From assembly GCA_030450535.1 (NCBI GenBank), contig JAKDIK010000043.1, positions 1 to 12,679 of the forward strand: a DNA stretch of 12,679 nt, read 5' to 3'. The stretch comes from Propionibacteriaceae bacterium (lineage in GTDB: Bacteria > Actinomycetota > Actinomycetes > Propionibacteriales > Propionibacteriaceae). Of the stretch, positions 1 to 6,183 are shown piece by piece. The notes under the pieces are model-generated. The model saw nothing but the letters and a program-made list of their open reading frames with translations. It searched no databases and was not told the DNA's origin. Numbering within the stretch: position 1 is the first letter of the stretch; every line of letters begins with the position of its first letter. The translations under genes were made by a program, and so were the position numbers.

Positions 1-67
1 CGCTGGGGGGTGGGGACCCGCGGGGGGGGGGGGGGGGGGGCCCGCGGCCCCCCCCCCCCCGCCGGGG
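1..67. repeat. G-run/C-run inverted repeat at the window edge
   Basis: The first 67 bases are almost only G and C. A run of 19 G (22-40) is followed by CCCGCGG and a run of 13 C (48-60), so the two runs could pair as a G:C stem. The tract begins directly after the stop codon of the solute-binding protein gene. It could be a very strong terminator, but uninterrupted runs of this length at the end of a sequence are more typical of an assembly or polymerase artefact at a contig edge. I treat the real genome sequence here as unknown. Confidence 0.75.
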
Positions 68-1618
68 TCAGCCGGTCTTCGCCTGGGCGTGGGCGTCAGT
101 CAGCTCCTGGATGATCTGGTCCAGGCCCTGGCCGCGCAGGCTCTGCATCTCCTGCTCGTAGCCCCCCATGTCGATCTGGCCGTTCATGTAGCGGTTGAAG
201 GCGTCATTGGCCCTCTGCTCAAGCATCGACCACTGAGCGTCCTTCGTCGGCGAGGTGAGCGACTGCGAGGGATCCGTGACGACGAACTCCTCGTTCTCGG
301 CCATCTTCTCGTTGGCCTCGTCCATGTACGGGGCCGTGCTCTTGAACGTGAGGACGGTCTCGGTGGGACGCGACGAGCTGTAGGGCTGCACCTGTTGCTG
401 CCACGTCGGCTCGTCGATGATGGTGACCACGCCGTCGGCGTCCTGCTCCCAGTGCGTCCCCTCGATCCCGTTGGTCATGAGCTTGAAGGCGTCCTCGGTG
501 CTGAGCTTGTCGAGAAGATTCAGCACGGCGCGGAGCTCGGCTTCTGTCTTCACCTGAGACTTGGGAATGGCCATCCAGCCGCCCATGCCGCCGTTGGTGT
601 CCGACAGGATGCGGCGCGGGACGCCGTCGTAGGTGATGTCGTTGATGAGCGCCCACTCCATGGGAGTGTTCGGGTCGGCCGCGATCGCCTGGTTCTGGTA
701 GTTGCGGGCCTCGAAAAGACCGGTGACCGCGATACCTCCGCGCCCGCGGGCGATCCCGTCCTGCTGGGCCGACTTCTGGACCGTGATGAACTCCTGGTTC
801 ACCGCTTTGTCGTCATAGACGCCCTTGTACCACTCCATGGCCTCCTTGAACTCGTCGGTCATGAAGGCGGGAACGATCTGGCCGTCGTCCATGAGCTGGA
901 ACTTCTGTCCGGCCCCGAAGTAGCCGGCCAGCGAGCGGAAGCCCACCAGGAAGCTCTCGGCCCGGTCGTAGAACCCGACCGTGTCGTTCTGACCGTTGCC
1001 GTCGGGGTCGTCCGTGGTGAACGCCCGAGCGACCTCGCCCAGCTCCTCGATGGTGTGCGGAACCTCGAGGCCCAGGTTGTCCAGCCAGTCCTGGCGAACG
1101 ACGACGCCGTACCGGGCAGCCGGCTTGACGAAGGGGACACCCCACAACTCGCCGTCGATGCGCGCGGATTCGATGGTGGCCTCGGGGATGTTGGACAGAT
1201 TCGGGTAGTCGGCCAGATACTCCTCGACATCCCAGAACGCGCCGGACGCGAGCGCAGTGCGCACCGACGTGCTGTTGATCAGCGTCAGCGACACGACGTC
1301 GGCGAGCGCGCCGGAGGCGAGTGCCGCGTTGATCTTCTCCTCCTTGGACGCGTCGGGGACCCACTGGAACTGGAACGAGGTCCCGGTCAGCTCCTCGAGC
1401 GCGCTGTGGACGGGGCCGTTGGCGTCCGGCGTCACCGGCGTGTGCAGCATGGCCATCCAGGTGATGGGGTTTTCTGCGGTGCCCAGGTTGGTCGTCCCAG
1501 CGTCCGTGCCGCCGGCAGATCCGCCGCCCGTGCCACAGCCAGCGAGCGCCAGCGTCGCGGCCGCGACCAAGGCGGCGCCCTTGAGGGCCGTCCGCCGTCC
1601 GTAGTTGTTGGTTGTCAT
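68..1618 (-). CDS. Sugar ABC transporter solute-binding lipoprotein (LplA-like)
   Basis: This 516-residue extracellular solute-binding protein captures an oligosaccharide at the outer face of the membrane and delivers it to an ABC permease. The N-terminus has a twin-arginine motif (RRTALKG), a hydrophobic core and a lipobox LAGC, so it is probably a Tat-exported lipoprotein. A Ser/Gly/Thr-rich linker follows. The mature part contains DPDGNGQNDT, the Asp-rich loop common in LplA-type binding proteins, and ends at the TGA at 68-70. I chose the ATG at 1618, not an upstream in-frame start, because it opens a complete signal peptide and has GAAAGGA 9-10 nt upstream. That ATG overlaps the TGA of the upstream DUF624 gene (ATGA), implying translational coupling. 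Family assignment is secure; the sugar is unknown. Downstream sequence is lost in the G/C tract. Confidence 0.93.
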   Translation of the reverse strand: MTTNNYGRRTALKGAALVAAATLALAGCGTGGGSAGGTDAGTTNLGTAENPITWMAMLHTPVTPDANGPVHSALEELTGTSFQFQWVPDASKEEKINAALASGALADVVSLTLINSTSVRTALASGAFWDVEEYLADYPNLSNIPEATIESARIDGELWGVPFVKPAARYGVVVRQDWLDNLGLEVPHTIEELGEVARAFTTDDPDGNGQNDTVGFYDRAESFLVGFRSLAGYFGAGQKFQLMDDGQIVPAFMTDEFKEAMEWYKGVYDDKAVNQEFITVQKSAQQDGIARGRGGIAVTGLFEARNYQNQAIAADPNTPMEWALINDITYDGVPRRILSDTNGGMGGWMAIPKSQVKTEAELRAVLNLLDKLSTEDAFKLMTNGIEGTHWEQDADGVVTIIDEPTWQQQVQPYSSSRPTETVLTFKSTAPYMDEANEKMAENEEFVVTDPSQSLTSPTKDAQWSMLEQRANDAFNRYMNGQIDMGGYEQEMQSLRGQGLDQIIQELTDAHAQAKTG

Positions 1619-2325
1619 CGCGCCAGTCCTTTCGTAGTGGCCTGCGTTGTGAGGGATGAGGTTGCCGGTCGGCTGAACCGACGAATCAAGGGAGACACGA
1701 CTGCGGGCGAGGCAGCAGCCACGGCCTCGGGGGTCAACTCGCGGAGCACGGACTTCGTCACGAGCGCGAAGGCCAGCGCTGGCACGCCGAATCCGAACAC
1801 ACCCGCCAGAAGTGGCGCCACCTGCCAAAGGGCATACAGCAGGACCGCGGACGCCGTGGCGGCCAGGATCGTCCAGTGGAGGGACCCGAGCCCGACGAGG
1901 AGGGCGGCGGCAAACAGCCGGCCGTGAGACTCAAGGCCGATCGCACTCATGAGGGGAAACACGTATGCCGCCACGACCCCGAGAGCGCACAGCGCGACGA
2001 CGTTGAAGAACTGGAAGTACCAGTTGGGAGCCAGGAAGACGTTCGTCACGATCACGGCGCCCGCGCCCAACAGGACCCAGCCGACCGACATGGAACGCAG
2101 CGGCCGCTCGCCCACGTACTGAAAGAACGCCTTCGTGGGTGGCGGAGTCTCCCCGTGTCGAACCCAGCCGTCCAAGTACCGAGCGAGAGCGTACGACGCG
2201 GGCCCGATGCCGACGACGACCAACCCCGACAGCGTCACGAGCGACCAGAGAAGGTTGAGGTAGGCCAAGCGGTACATGGCGCGCAGCGCCCGATCGATCC
2301 GGAGAAACCCTTCGAAGGAGAACAT
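1615..2325 (-). CDS. DUF624 / YesL-family membrane protein
   Basis: This 236-residue integral membrane protein resembles the DUF624 (YesL) family. Its N-terminus MFSFEGFLRIDRALRAM and the following hydrophobic segments fit that family. I see about five hydrophobic stretches, roughly residues 20-46, 78-98, 103-127, 133-165 and 166-190, followed by a polar Ser/Thr/Ala-rich tail with little structure. YesL proteins are repeatedly encoded beside LplABC/YesOPQ-type sugar importers, but their biochemical role is not established. Here the gene lies 27 nt after the permease and overlaps the binding-protein gene by 4 nt (ATGA), so its translation is probably tied to the importer. Its own Shine-Dalgarno sequence is weak (GGTGA about 10 nt upstream), which fits coupling. 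It is too short and lacks the EAA loop, so it is not a disguised second permease. Confidence 0.87.
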   Translation of the reverse strand: MFSFEGFLRIDRALRAMYRLAYLNLLWSLVTLSGLVVVGIGPASYALARYLDGWVRHGETPPPTKAFFQYVGERPLRSMSVGWVLLGAGAVIVTNVFLAPNWYFQFFNVVALCALGVVAAYVFPLMSAIGLESHGRLFAAALLVGLGSLHWTILAATASAVLLYALWQVAPLLAGVFGFGVPALAFALVTKSVLRELTPEAVAAASPAVVSPLIRRFSRPATSSLTTQATTKGLAR

Positions 2326-2352
2326 GGTGTGCGAGTCACCGAGGCGGACGCC

Positions 2353-3345
2353 TCAGTAGACTCCCTCCTCTCCGAAGCGCTTCGCCAGGCGGTTGGCCAT
2401 GACGACGAGGATGAGCCCGACAAGACCCTTGAACAGGCCCACCGCCGTCGCGTAGCTGAGCTGACCGTTCTGAATGCCCGTCACGTAGACGTAGGTGTCG
2501 AAGATGTCGGCCACCTCGCGGTTGAGCGAATTGAGCACCAGGAACATGTGCTCGAAGCCCAGCTCGAGGAAGTCGCCGATGTTCAGGATGAACATGACGA
2601 TGATCGTGGGACGCATCGCGGGCAGGGTCACGTGCCAGGTTTGGCGCAGCCGCCCGGCGCCGTCGACCTCGGCAGCCTCGTACAGCTGCGTGTCCACCGC
2701 GGTAATCGCGGCCAGGTAGATGATCGTCCCCCAGCCGGCGCCCTTCCAGATCTCCTGCGCCACGTACATCGGCCGCAGCCAGTTCGGGTCGGTCAGGAAG
2801 GGGATCGGTGTTCCGCCGGCCGAGCTGATCAGATTGTTGATCGCGCCGCGATCGGTGGTCAGCAGCACGTAGAAGATGGAGACGACGATGACCCAGCTCA
2901 TGAAGTGCGGCAGGTAGATGATCGTCTGGATGCTGCGCTTGAACAGGGCGTGACGGACTTCGTTCAGCAGCAGTGCGAGGATGATCGGCGTCGGAAAGGC
3001 AAAGATCAGCAGCAGGAACGACACCGTCAGGGTGTTCGTCAGCAGCATCACGAACGTGTCCTGGGAGAAGAACCTCACGAAGTGCTCGAAGCCTACCCAC
3101 CTGCTGCCGCGGATCCCCATGATCGGCACGTAGTTCTGGAAGGCGATCACCAGCCCACCCATCGGCGCGTACTTGAACACGATGAAGTAGAGGATGCCGG
3201 GCAGTGCCATGAGGTAGAGCGTCCGGTACTTCCACAGCCCACCGTTGTGTTGCCGCTTGGCCGGTGGCACCTCAGTGGCCGCGGGCAGCCGCGCGGGCGC
3301 GACAGCGTCCGGGGTGTTCGGGTTGTCCCGGATCTCAGACGACAT
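2353..3345 (-). CDS. Sugar ABC transporter permease (LplB-like)
   Basis: This 330-residue inner-membrane permease is of the MalF/UgpA/LplB class (binding-protein-dependent transport, inner-membrane component). A roughly 38-residue hydrophilic N-terminus precedes the first membrane helix (about 42-66). Further helices lie near 103-128, 139-162, 198-218, 243-266 and 297-318. The cytoplasmic EAA loop that docks on the ATPase is intact at residues 223-242: EAAEVDGAGRL, then LPAMRP. The ATG at 3345 has AAGGAAG 5 nt upstream. It is the first gene of the operon permease, DUF624, binding protein. Such importers normally use two different permeases, and the LplC/MalG partner is absent from the window, as is the ATPase. 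The ATPase is often shared and encoded elsewhere, but the second permease usually is not. Substrate unknown, probably an oligosaccharide. Confidence 0.94.
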   Translation of the reverse strand: MSSEIRDNPNTPDAVAPARLPAATEVPPAKRQHNGGLWKYRTLYLMALPGILYFIVFKYAPMGGLVIAFQNYVPIMGIRGSRWVGFEHFVRFFSQDTFVMLLTNTLTVSFLLLIFAFPTPIILALLLNEVRHALFKRSIQTIIYLPHFMSWVIVVSIFYVLLTTDRGAINNLISSAGGTPIPFLTDPNWLRPMYVAQEIWKGAGWGTIIYLAAITAVDTQLYEAAEVDGAGRLRQTWHVTLPAMRPTIIVMFILNIGDFLELGFEHMFLVLNSLNREVADIFDTYVYVTGIQNGQLSYATAVGLFKGLVGLILVVMANRLAKRFGEEGVY

Positions 3346-3408
3346 CGTCTCTTCCTTCGTCCAGCCTCTTGGCGCGGCGGGAGCGGTTGCATCGCTCCTC
3401 AGGATTCG

Positions 3409-3429
3409 CGTGGGTAAACGCTAACCACG
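3409..3429. promoter_or_regulatory. LacI-family-type operator candidate over the -10 box
   Basis: GGTAAACGCTAACC (3413-3426) is an imperfect inverted repeat around a central CG, matching its own reverse complement at 10 of 14 positions. This is the layout typical of LacI-family operators. Flanking CGTGG (3409-3413) and CCACG (3425-3429) form a second, slightly offset perfect 5-bp pair. The element covers the candidate -10 box of the ABC operon, so binding would block transcription. Sugar-importer operons of this type are commonly under LacI-type control; no lacI-like gene is in the window. Confidence 0.45.
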
Positions 3430-3447
3430 GCTGGTAGCCAAGCGCAA
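3418..3447 (-). promoter_or_regulatory. Candidate promoter of the sugar ABC operon
   Basis: On the minus strand a -35-like TTGCGC (3447-3442) is followed, 18 nt later, by a -10-like TAGCGT (3423-3418). Transcription would begin near 3411, leaving a leader of about 65 nt before the permease ATG at 3345. The match to the housekeeping consensus is modest (TTG in the -35; T, A and final T in the -10). Overlap with an operator-like palindrome makes it more credible. Confidence 0.4.
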
Positions 3448-3637
3448 GTCACAACTGTGTAACGGCAAGCCAGACGCGCGCAGGCCGATGTTGTCGCGGC
3501 AAAGACACGCCCTGTCACGCGACTATCGCCGCCCCACACAGAGATGATGGGACCGGTTCCATGAGGATGCCGAGGCAGTGCAAGCAGGCACGCAGTTGCC
3601 TTCGCGGGCCGGGTCAGGGCCGCCCGCCGCTGACCAC
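3430..3637. other. Divergent intergenic region, no gene seen
   Basis: The region between the ABC operon (leftward) and the DoxX-like gene (rightward) holds no reading frame with coding character. Besides the promoter elements listed separately, it has two more CG-centred imperfect palindromes: TTGTCGCGGCAA (3491-3502, 5 of 6 pairs) and GGGACCGGTTCC (3549-3560, 5 of 6 pairs). They resemble LacI-type half-site geometry, but short palindromes are common in GC-rich DNA, so I give them little weight. Confidence 0.4.
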
Positions 3638-3643
3638 TAGGCT
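3638..3643 (+). promoter_or_regulatory. -10 box of a probable leaderless promoter
   Basis: TAGGCT fits the actinobacterial TANNNT -10 element and lies 7 nt before the ATG at 3651, so the first transcribed base would be the A of the start codon. There is no Shine-Dalgarno sequence. No convincing -35 is visible. Confidence 0.55.
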
Positions 3644-3650
3644 CCCAAGC

Positions 3651-4037
3651 ATGACAGCTGCCCTGCCGACCGACACCAAGGTGCTCGCGGGGGCATTCGC
3701 CGCCTCGGGCCTCTTCCACCTGATCAAGCCCGAGGTCTTCACGCCGATCATCCCGGCTCCGCTGCGCGGCCGGGATCGCGAACTCGTGATCGTCAGCGGC
3801 CTCGCCGAACTGGCGTGCGCGGTCGGCCTCGCTGTCGAGCGCACGCGTCCCCTCGCGGGCCTGGCCAGCGCCGCGCTCCTGGTGGCGGTCTTTCCTGCGA
3901 ACGTGCAGATGAGCCTGGACGCCGCCGCGTCCGCTCGCCGACGCCCCTCGGCGGGTCGGGTCGGGCTGCTCGCCGTCACGCTGGCGCGGCTGCCCCTGCA
4001 GTGGCCGATGATCCGGGCGGCCCTGCGCGCCCGGTGA
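3651..4037 (+). CDS. DoxX-like family membrane protein
   Basis: This 128-residue membrane protein resembles the DoxX-like family of small four-helix proteins of uncertain function, some of which are tied to redox or thiol stress. Recognisable parts are SGLFHLIKPEVFTPIIP near residues 19-35, a hydrophobic segment around 45-62, another at 69-83 ending in FPANVQM, and RLPLQWPMI near the C-terminus. The reading frame extends upstream to 3561, but I chose the ATG at 3651 because family proteins start close to this point and a TANNNT box sits 7 nt upstream. It stands alone on the plus strand, divergent from the ABC operon and convergent with the small minus-strand gene. Family call is good; no function can be assigned. 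Confidence 0.85.
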   Translation: MTAALPTDTKVLAGAFAASGLFHLIKPEVFTPIIPAPLRGRDRELVIVSGLAELACAVGLAVERTRPLAGLASAALLVAVFPANVQMSLDAAASARRRPSAGRVGLLAVTLARLPLQWPMIRAALRAR

Positions 4038-4070
4038 GCCCGCGCGTTCGGCCGGACGATCCGACCTTCC

Positions 4071-4259
4071 CTACGAGTCCGGGGCCGCGTCGCGGAGGAG
4101 GCGCAGCGCCCGGGCGTACCTCTCCACGGCGGTGAGCACGGCGTCCGCGTTTCCAGCCTGGTAGTCGCGAGGGCTCATCACGGTGAAGTCGGTCATGTCG
4201 TCGTAGATCGACAGGGAGACCTGCGGCCGCACGGTCGTCACCTGCAGTTGATCGCTCAT
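4071..4259 (-). CDS. Small hypothetical protein, 62 residues
   Basis: This short soluble reading frame encodes 62 residues starting MSDQLQVTTV and ending LLRDAAPDS. I do not recognise a family. The first half looks beta-rich with alternating polar and hydrophobic residues (VTTVRPQVSLSIYDDM). The second half (about 38-57) is a probable amphipathic helix rich in Ala, Leu and Arg. It is convergent with the DoxX-like gene (33 nt apart) and divergent from the GNAT gene (78 nt). A degenerate -10 (CATGCT) lies 7 nt before the ATG at 4259; an in-frame ATG at 4271 is a possible alternative start. Support comes from the gap between two well-defined neighbours and sensible codon use; it could still be spurious. 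Confidence 0.5.
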   Translation of the reverse strand: MSDQLQVTTVRPQVSLSIYDDMTDFTVMSPRDYQAGNADAVLTAVERYARALRLLRDAAPDS

Positions 4260-4325
4260 GGGGCCAAGCATGACAGCGTGGGCCGGAGCCGTCAGGCCCC
4301 GGAGCTCGGATCTGGGTGTGGATGC

Positions 4326-4331
4326 CACACT
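4326..4331 (+). promoter_or_regulatory. Weak -10-like box before the GNAT-VOC gene
   Basis: CACACT differs from TANNNT only at the first base and lies 6 nt before the GTG at 4338, the same geometry as the other leaderless starts in this window. It supports the GTG start over the ATG at 4356, which has neither a Shine-Dalgarno sequence nor a -10 box. Confidence 0.3.
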
Positions 4332-4337
4332 GGCCTC

Positions 4338-5255
4338 GTGAACCCCGTCTACCCCATGCGCACCGAGCGCCTCGTGCTGCGCCCGCTCACCGCGTCCGAC
4401 ATCGACACGGTCGTCGCCTACCGCAACGACCCGCAGGTGGCAGCCCTTCAGGACTGGGACCTGCCCGTCACGCGCGAGCGCGTCGAACGCCAGGTGGCGT
4501 CCGGGTGGAGCGACATCTCCCCGGGCGAATCGCGCCAGATCGGCATCGAGCGCGACGGCGAACTCGTCGGCGACCTGTTCTGCGGTCTCGACGAGCACGG
4601 CGGGGTGGCCGAGATCGGCTTCACCCTGCGGACCGAGCACCAGGGCCGCGGATACGCGACCGAGGCGGCGTCCGCCCTCGTGGCGGACCTGTTCGGACGG
4701 CTGGGATGCCACCGCGTCTTCGCCCAGCTGTCGCCGGCGAACGCCGCGTCACAGCGGGTGTTGCGCCGCGTGGGAATGCACGTCGAGTCGTTCGCACCGA
4801 AGTCCTACTGGTGGCGTGGGCAGTGGGACGACAACCTCGTGTGCGCGATGAGTGTCGAACAGTGGCGCTCACGCAGCGCGGGCCGCGGGCCAGGCGGCGG
4901 CGTGCAGGTCACCGAGGTGATCGCCGATCTGAGCGTCCCCGACCTGGACGCGGCACGCTCGTTTTATGTCGACTTCCTCGGCCTGAGCACGCAGGAGTTC
5001 AATCTCGGCTGGGTCGCGCGGTTCACCTCGCCGCAGACCGGAGCCAGCGTTCAGGTGGTGACGCAGGACGCGAGCGGGCCGACCAACCCCCACCTCTCGG
5101 TCAAGGTCGCCGACGTCGATGCCGCCCACGCCGAGGCGGTGGAGCGAGGCTACGAGATCGTCCTGCCGCTGCGGGACGAGACCTGGGGCGTCCGGCGGTT
5201 CTTCGTGCGCGCGCCCGACGGCACGGTGGTCAACATCGTGCGGCACCGCGTCTGA
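4338..5255 (+). CDS. GNAT acetyltransferase fused to a VOC/glyoxalase-like domain
   Basis: This 305-residue two-domain protein starts with a RimJ/RimL-type N-acetyltransferase. It begins RTERLVLRPLTASDID, has the acetyl-CoA pyrophosphate loop HQGRGYATEA near residues 101-110, and has ANAASQRVLRRVGM near 134-147, all hallmarks of the family. A Ser/Gly/Arg-rich linker (about 178-188) leads to a vicinal-oxygen-chelate domain (about 189-305) with VPDLDAARSFYVDFLGL and a final PDGTVVNIVRH strand, like glyoxalase or bleomycin-resistance-type proteins. No stop separates the halves. GTG codons at the junction (for example 4902) have no clear ribosome-binding site, so a real fusion is likely. The GTG at 4338 is preferred; ATG at 4356 is possible. 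Substrate unknown: the acetylated group may be an amine or a protein N-terminus, and the VOC half may bind or detoxify a small molecule. Confidence 0.88.
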   Translation: MNPVYPMRTERLVLRPLTASDIDTVVAYRNDPQVAALQDWDLPVTRERVERQVASGWSDISPGESRQIGIERDGELVGDLFCGLDEHGGVAEIGFTLRTEHQGRGYATEAASALVADLFGRLGCHRVFAQLSPANAASQRVLRRVGMHVESFAPKSYWWRGQWDDNLVCAMSVEQWRSRSAGRGPGGGVQVTEVIADLSVPDLDAARSFYVDFLGLSTQEFNLGWVARFTSPQTGASVQVVTQDASGPTNPHLSVKVADVDAAHAEAVERGYEIVLPLRDETWGVRRFFVRAPDGTVVNIVRHRV

Positions 5256-5301
5256 CGCGCGGCCAGCCGTCCGGCACCGCCCCTCGGTGGGATGGGCCCG
5301 T

Positions 5302-5307
5302 TAGGGT
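5302..5307 (+). promoter_or_regulatory. -10 box of a probable leaderless promoter
   Basis: TAGGGT fits TANNNT and lies 6 nt before the ATG at 5314. No Shine-Dalgarno sequence is present, so the HAD gene is probably transcribed from the A of its start codon and not only by read-through from the GNAT-VOC gene 58 nt upstream. Confidence 0.55.
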
Positions 5308-5313
5308 CGAGCC

Positions 5314-6183
5314 ATGACCCGCATCCGTCTCATCGCGACCGATATCGACGGCACGCTGCTGCGCAGCGACCACACGGTCAGTGAGCGCACCCGGGCAGTC
5401 CTGACGCGGGCGCAGAACGACGGCGTCCCGGTGGTGCCGATCTCGGGGCGCCAGGCCCCGGTCCTGGCCCCGGTCGCGCAGGCAGCCGGCCTCACCGGCC
5501 CGGCCGTGTGCGCCAATGGCGCCGTCGGGTACCACCTGGGACGCGGAGAGGTGCTGTTCGAGGAGCTGCTCTCGGTCGAGGCGCAGACGGCGATGCAGCA
5601 GGCGATGCGCGCGGTGTATCCGCACATCCGTTGCGTGTCGGTGCGCGACGCGGGGCGCGTGTTCATGCCCGAGCGCGGCTACGTCGGGATGATGGATCCC
5701 GGCGACCATGGGCGTCCCACGGACGAGCCGGACGTCGAGTACGACCTCGCCGACGTGCTGGCCGGGCCGTCCACCAAGCTCATCCTGCGCCAACCGGGCA
5801 CGTCCGCCGAGGAGCTGCTGGCCCTCGCCACGCACTTGGCCGTCCCGGGCACCCAGGCGACGATCTCCGGGGCACCGTTCCTCGAGGTCGCTGCCGCGGG
5901 CGTCACGAAGGCGTCCGGGCTCGAGCGGCTGTGCGCCGGGCTGGGCATCGACCGCCACGAGGTGGCCGCGTTCGGCGACCACGTCAACGATCTCGACCTG
6001 CTCGCCTGGGCGGGCATCGGCGTCGCCATGGGCAACGGACTGGCCGAGGTCAAGCAGGCCGCCGATGCCGTCACGGCCACCAACGACGAGGACGGGCTGG
6101 CGGTGTTCGTCGAGCGCCTGCTCGATGAGGGAATCAGCCCGGCTCGACGACCAGGACCGCATCCTCGGACAAAGGGTTCGTGA
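5314..6183 (+). CDS. Cof-type HAD-family phosphatase
   Basis: This 289-residue cytoplasmic hydrolase belongs to the HAD superfamily, Cof/YidA-like group, which removes phosphate from sugar phosphates or nucleotide cofactors. All four motifs are present: DIDGTL with nucleophile D10 and acid/base D12, SGR at 44-46, K199, and GDHVNDLDLL with D222 and D226. The long central cap (about 80-190) is the substrate-specificity domain of the C2 class. Length is typical. The last 16 residues (ISPARRPGPHPRTKGS) are basic, Pro-rich and outside the fold. They are encoded in the 50 nt that overlap, tail to tail, the end of the minus-strand DUF4038 gene, so the tail is probably a read-on extension. Specificity cannot be read from sequence. 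Confidence 0.93.
   Translation: MTRIRLIATDIDGTLLRSDHTVSERTRAVLTRAQNDGVPVVPISGRQAPVLAPVAQAAGLTGPAVCANGAVGYHLGRGEVLFEELLSVEAQTAMQQAMRAVYPHIRCVSVRDAGRVFMPERGYVGMMDPGDHGRPTDEPDVEYDLADVLAGPSTKLILRQPGTSAEELLALATHLAVPGTQATISGAPFLEVAAAGVTKASGLERLCAGLGIDRHEVAAFGDHVNDLDLLAWAGIGVAMGNGLAEVKQAADAVTATNDEDGLAVFVERLLDEGISPARRPGPHPRTKGS

Noticed and set aside
1619..1828. N-terminal extension of the binding-protein reading frame (70 more residues)
   Set aside because: It is Arg-rich, lies inside the DUF624 coding region and would bury the signal peptide and lipobox. The ATG at 1618 with its Shine-Dalgarno sequence is the real start.
89..1927. Long plus-strand frame antisense to the binding-protein gene, and similar plus-strand frames at 1876-3417, 5708-7522 and 7417-9837
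   Set aside because: They mirror genes with clear domains on the minus strand, or on the plus strand in another frame. Their products are His/Arg/Val/Gly-rich with no motif, the usual shadow of GC-rich third positions.
3346..3650. DtxR/IdeR iron box in this or other intergenic regions
   Set aside because: I looked for the TTAGGTTAGNCTAACCTAA-like pattern; only short fragments such as TTAG occur (near 3423 and 5302), without the second half-site.
3399..3719. Minus-strand frame of 106 codons across the divergent intergenic region
   Set aside because: It runs over the operator/promoter region and the start of the DoxX-like gene, has no ribosome-binding site and no recognisable sequence.
4902..5255. 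A separate VOC gene starting at the GTG at 4902
   Set aside because: There is no stop codon between it and the acetyltransferase and no clear ribosome-binding site before the GTG, so a fusion is simpler.
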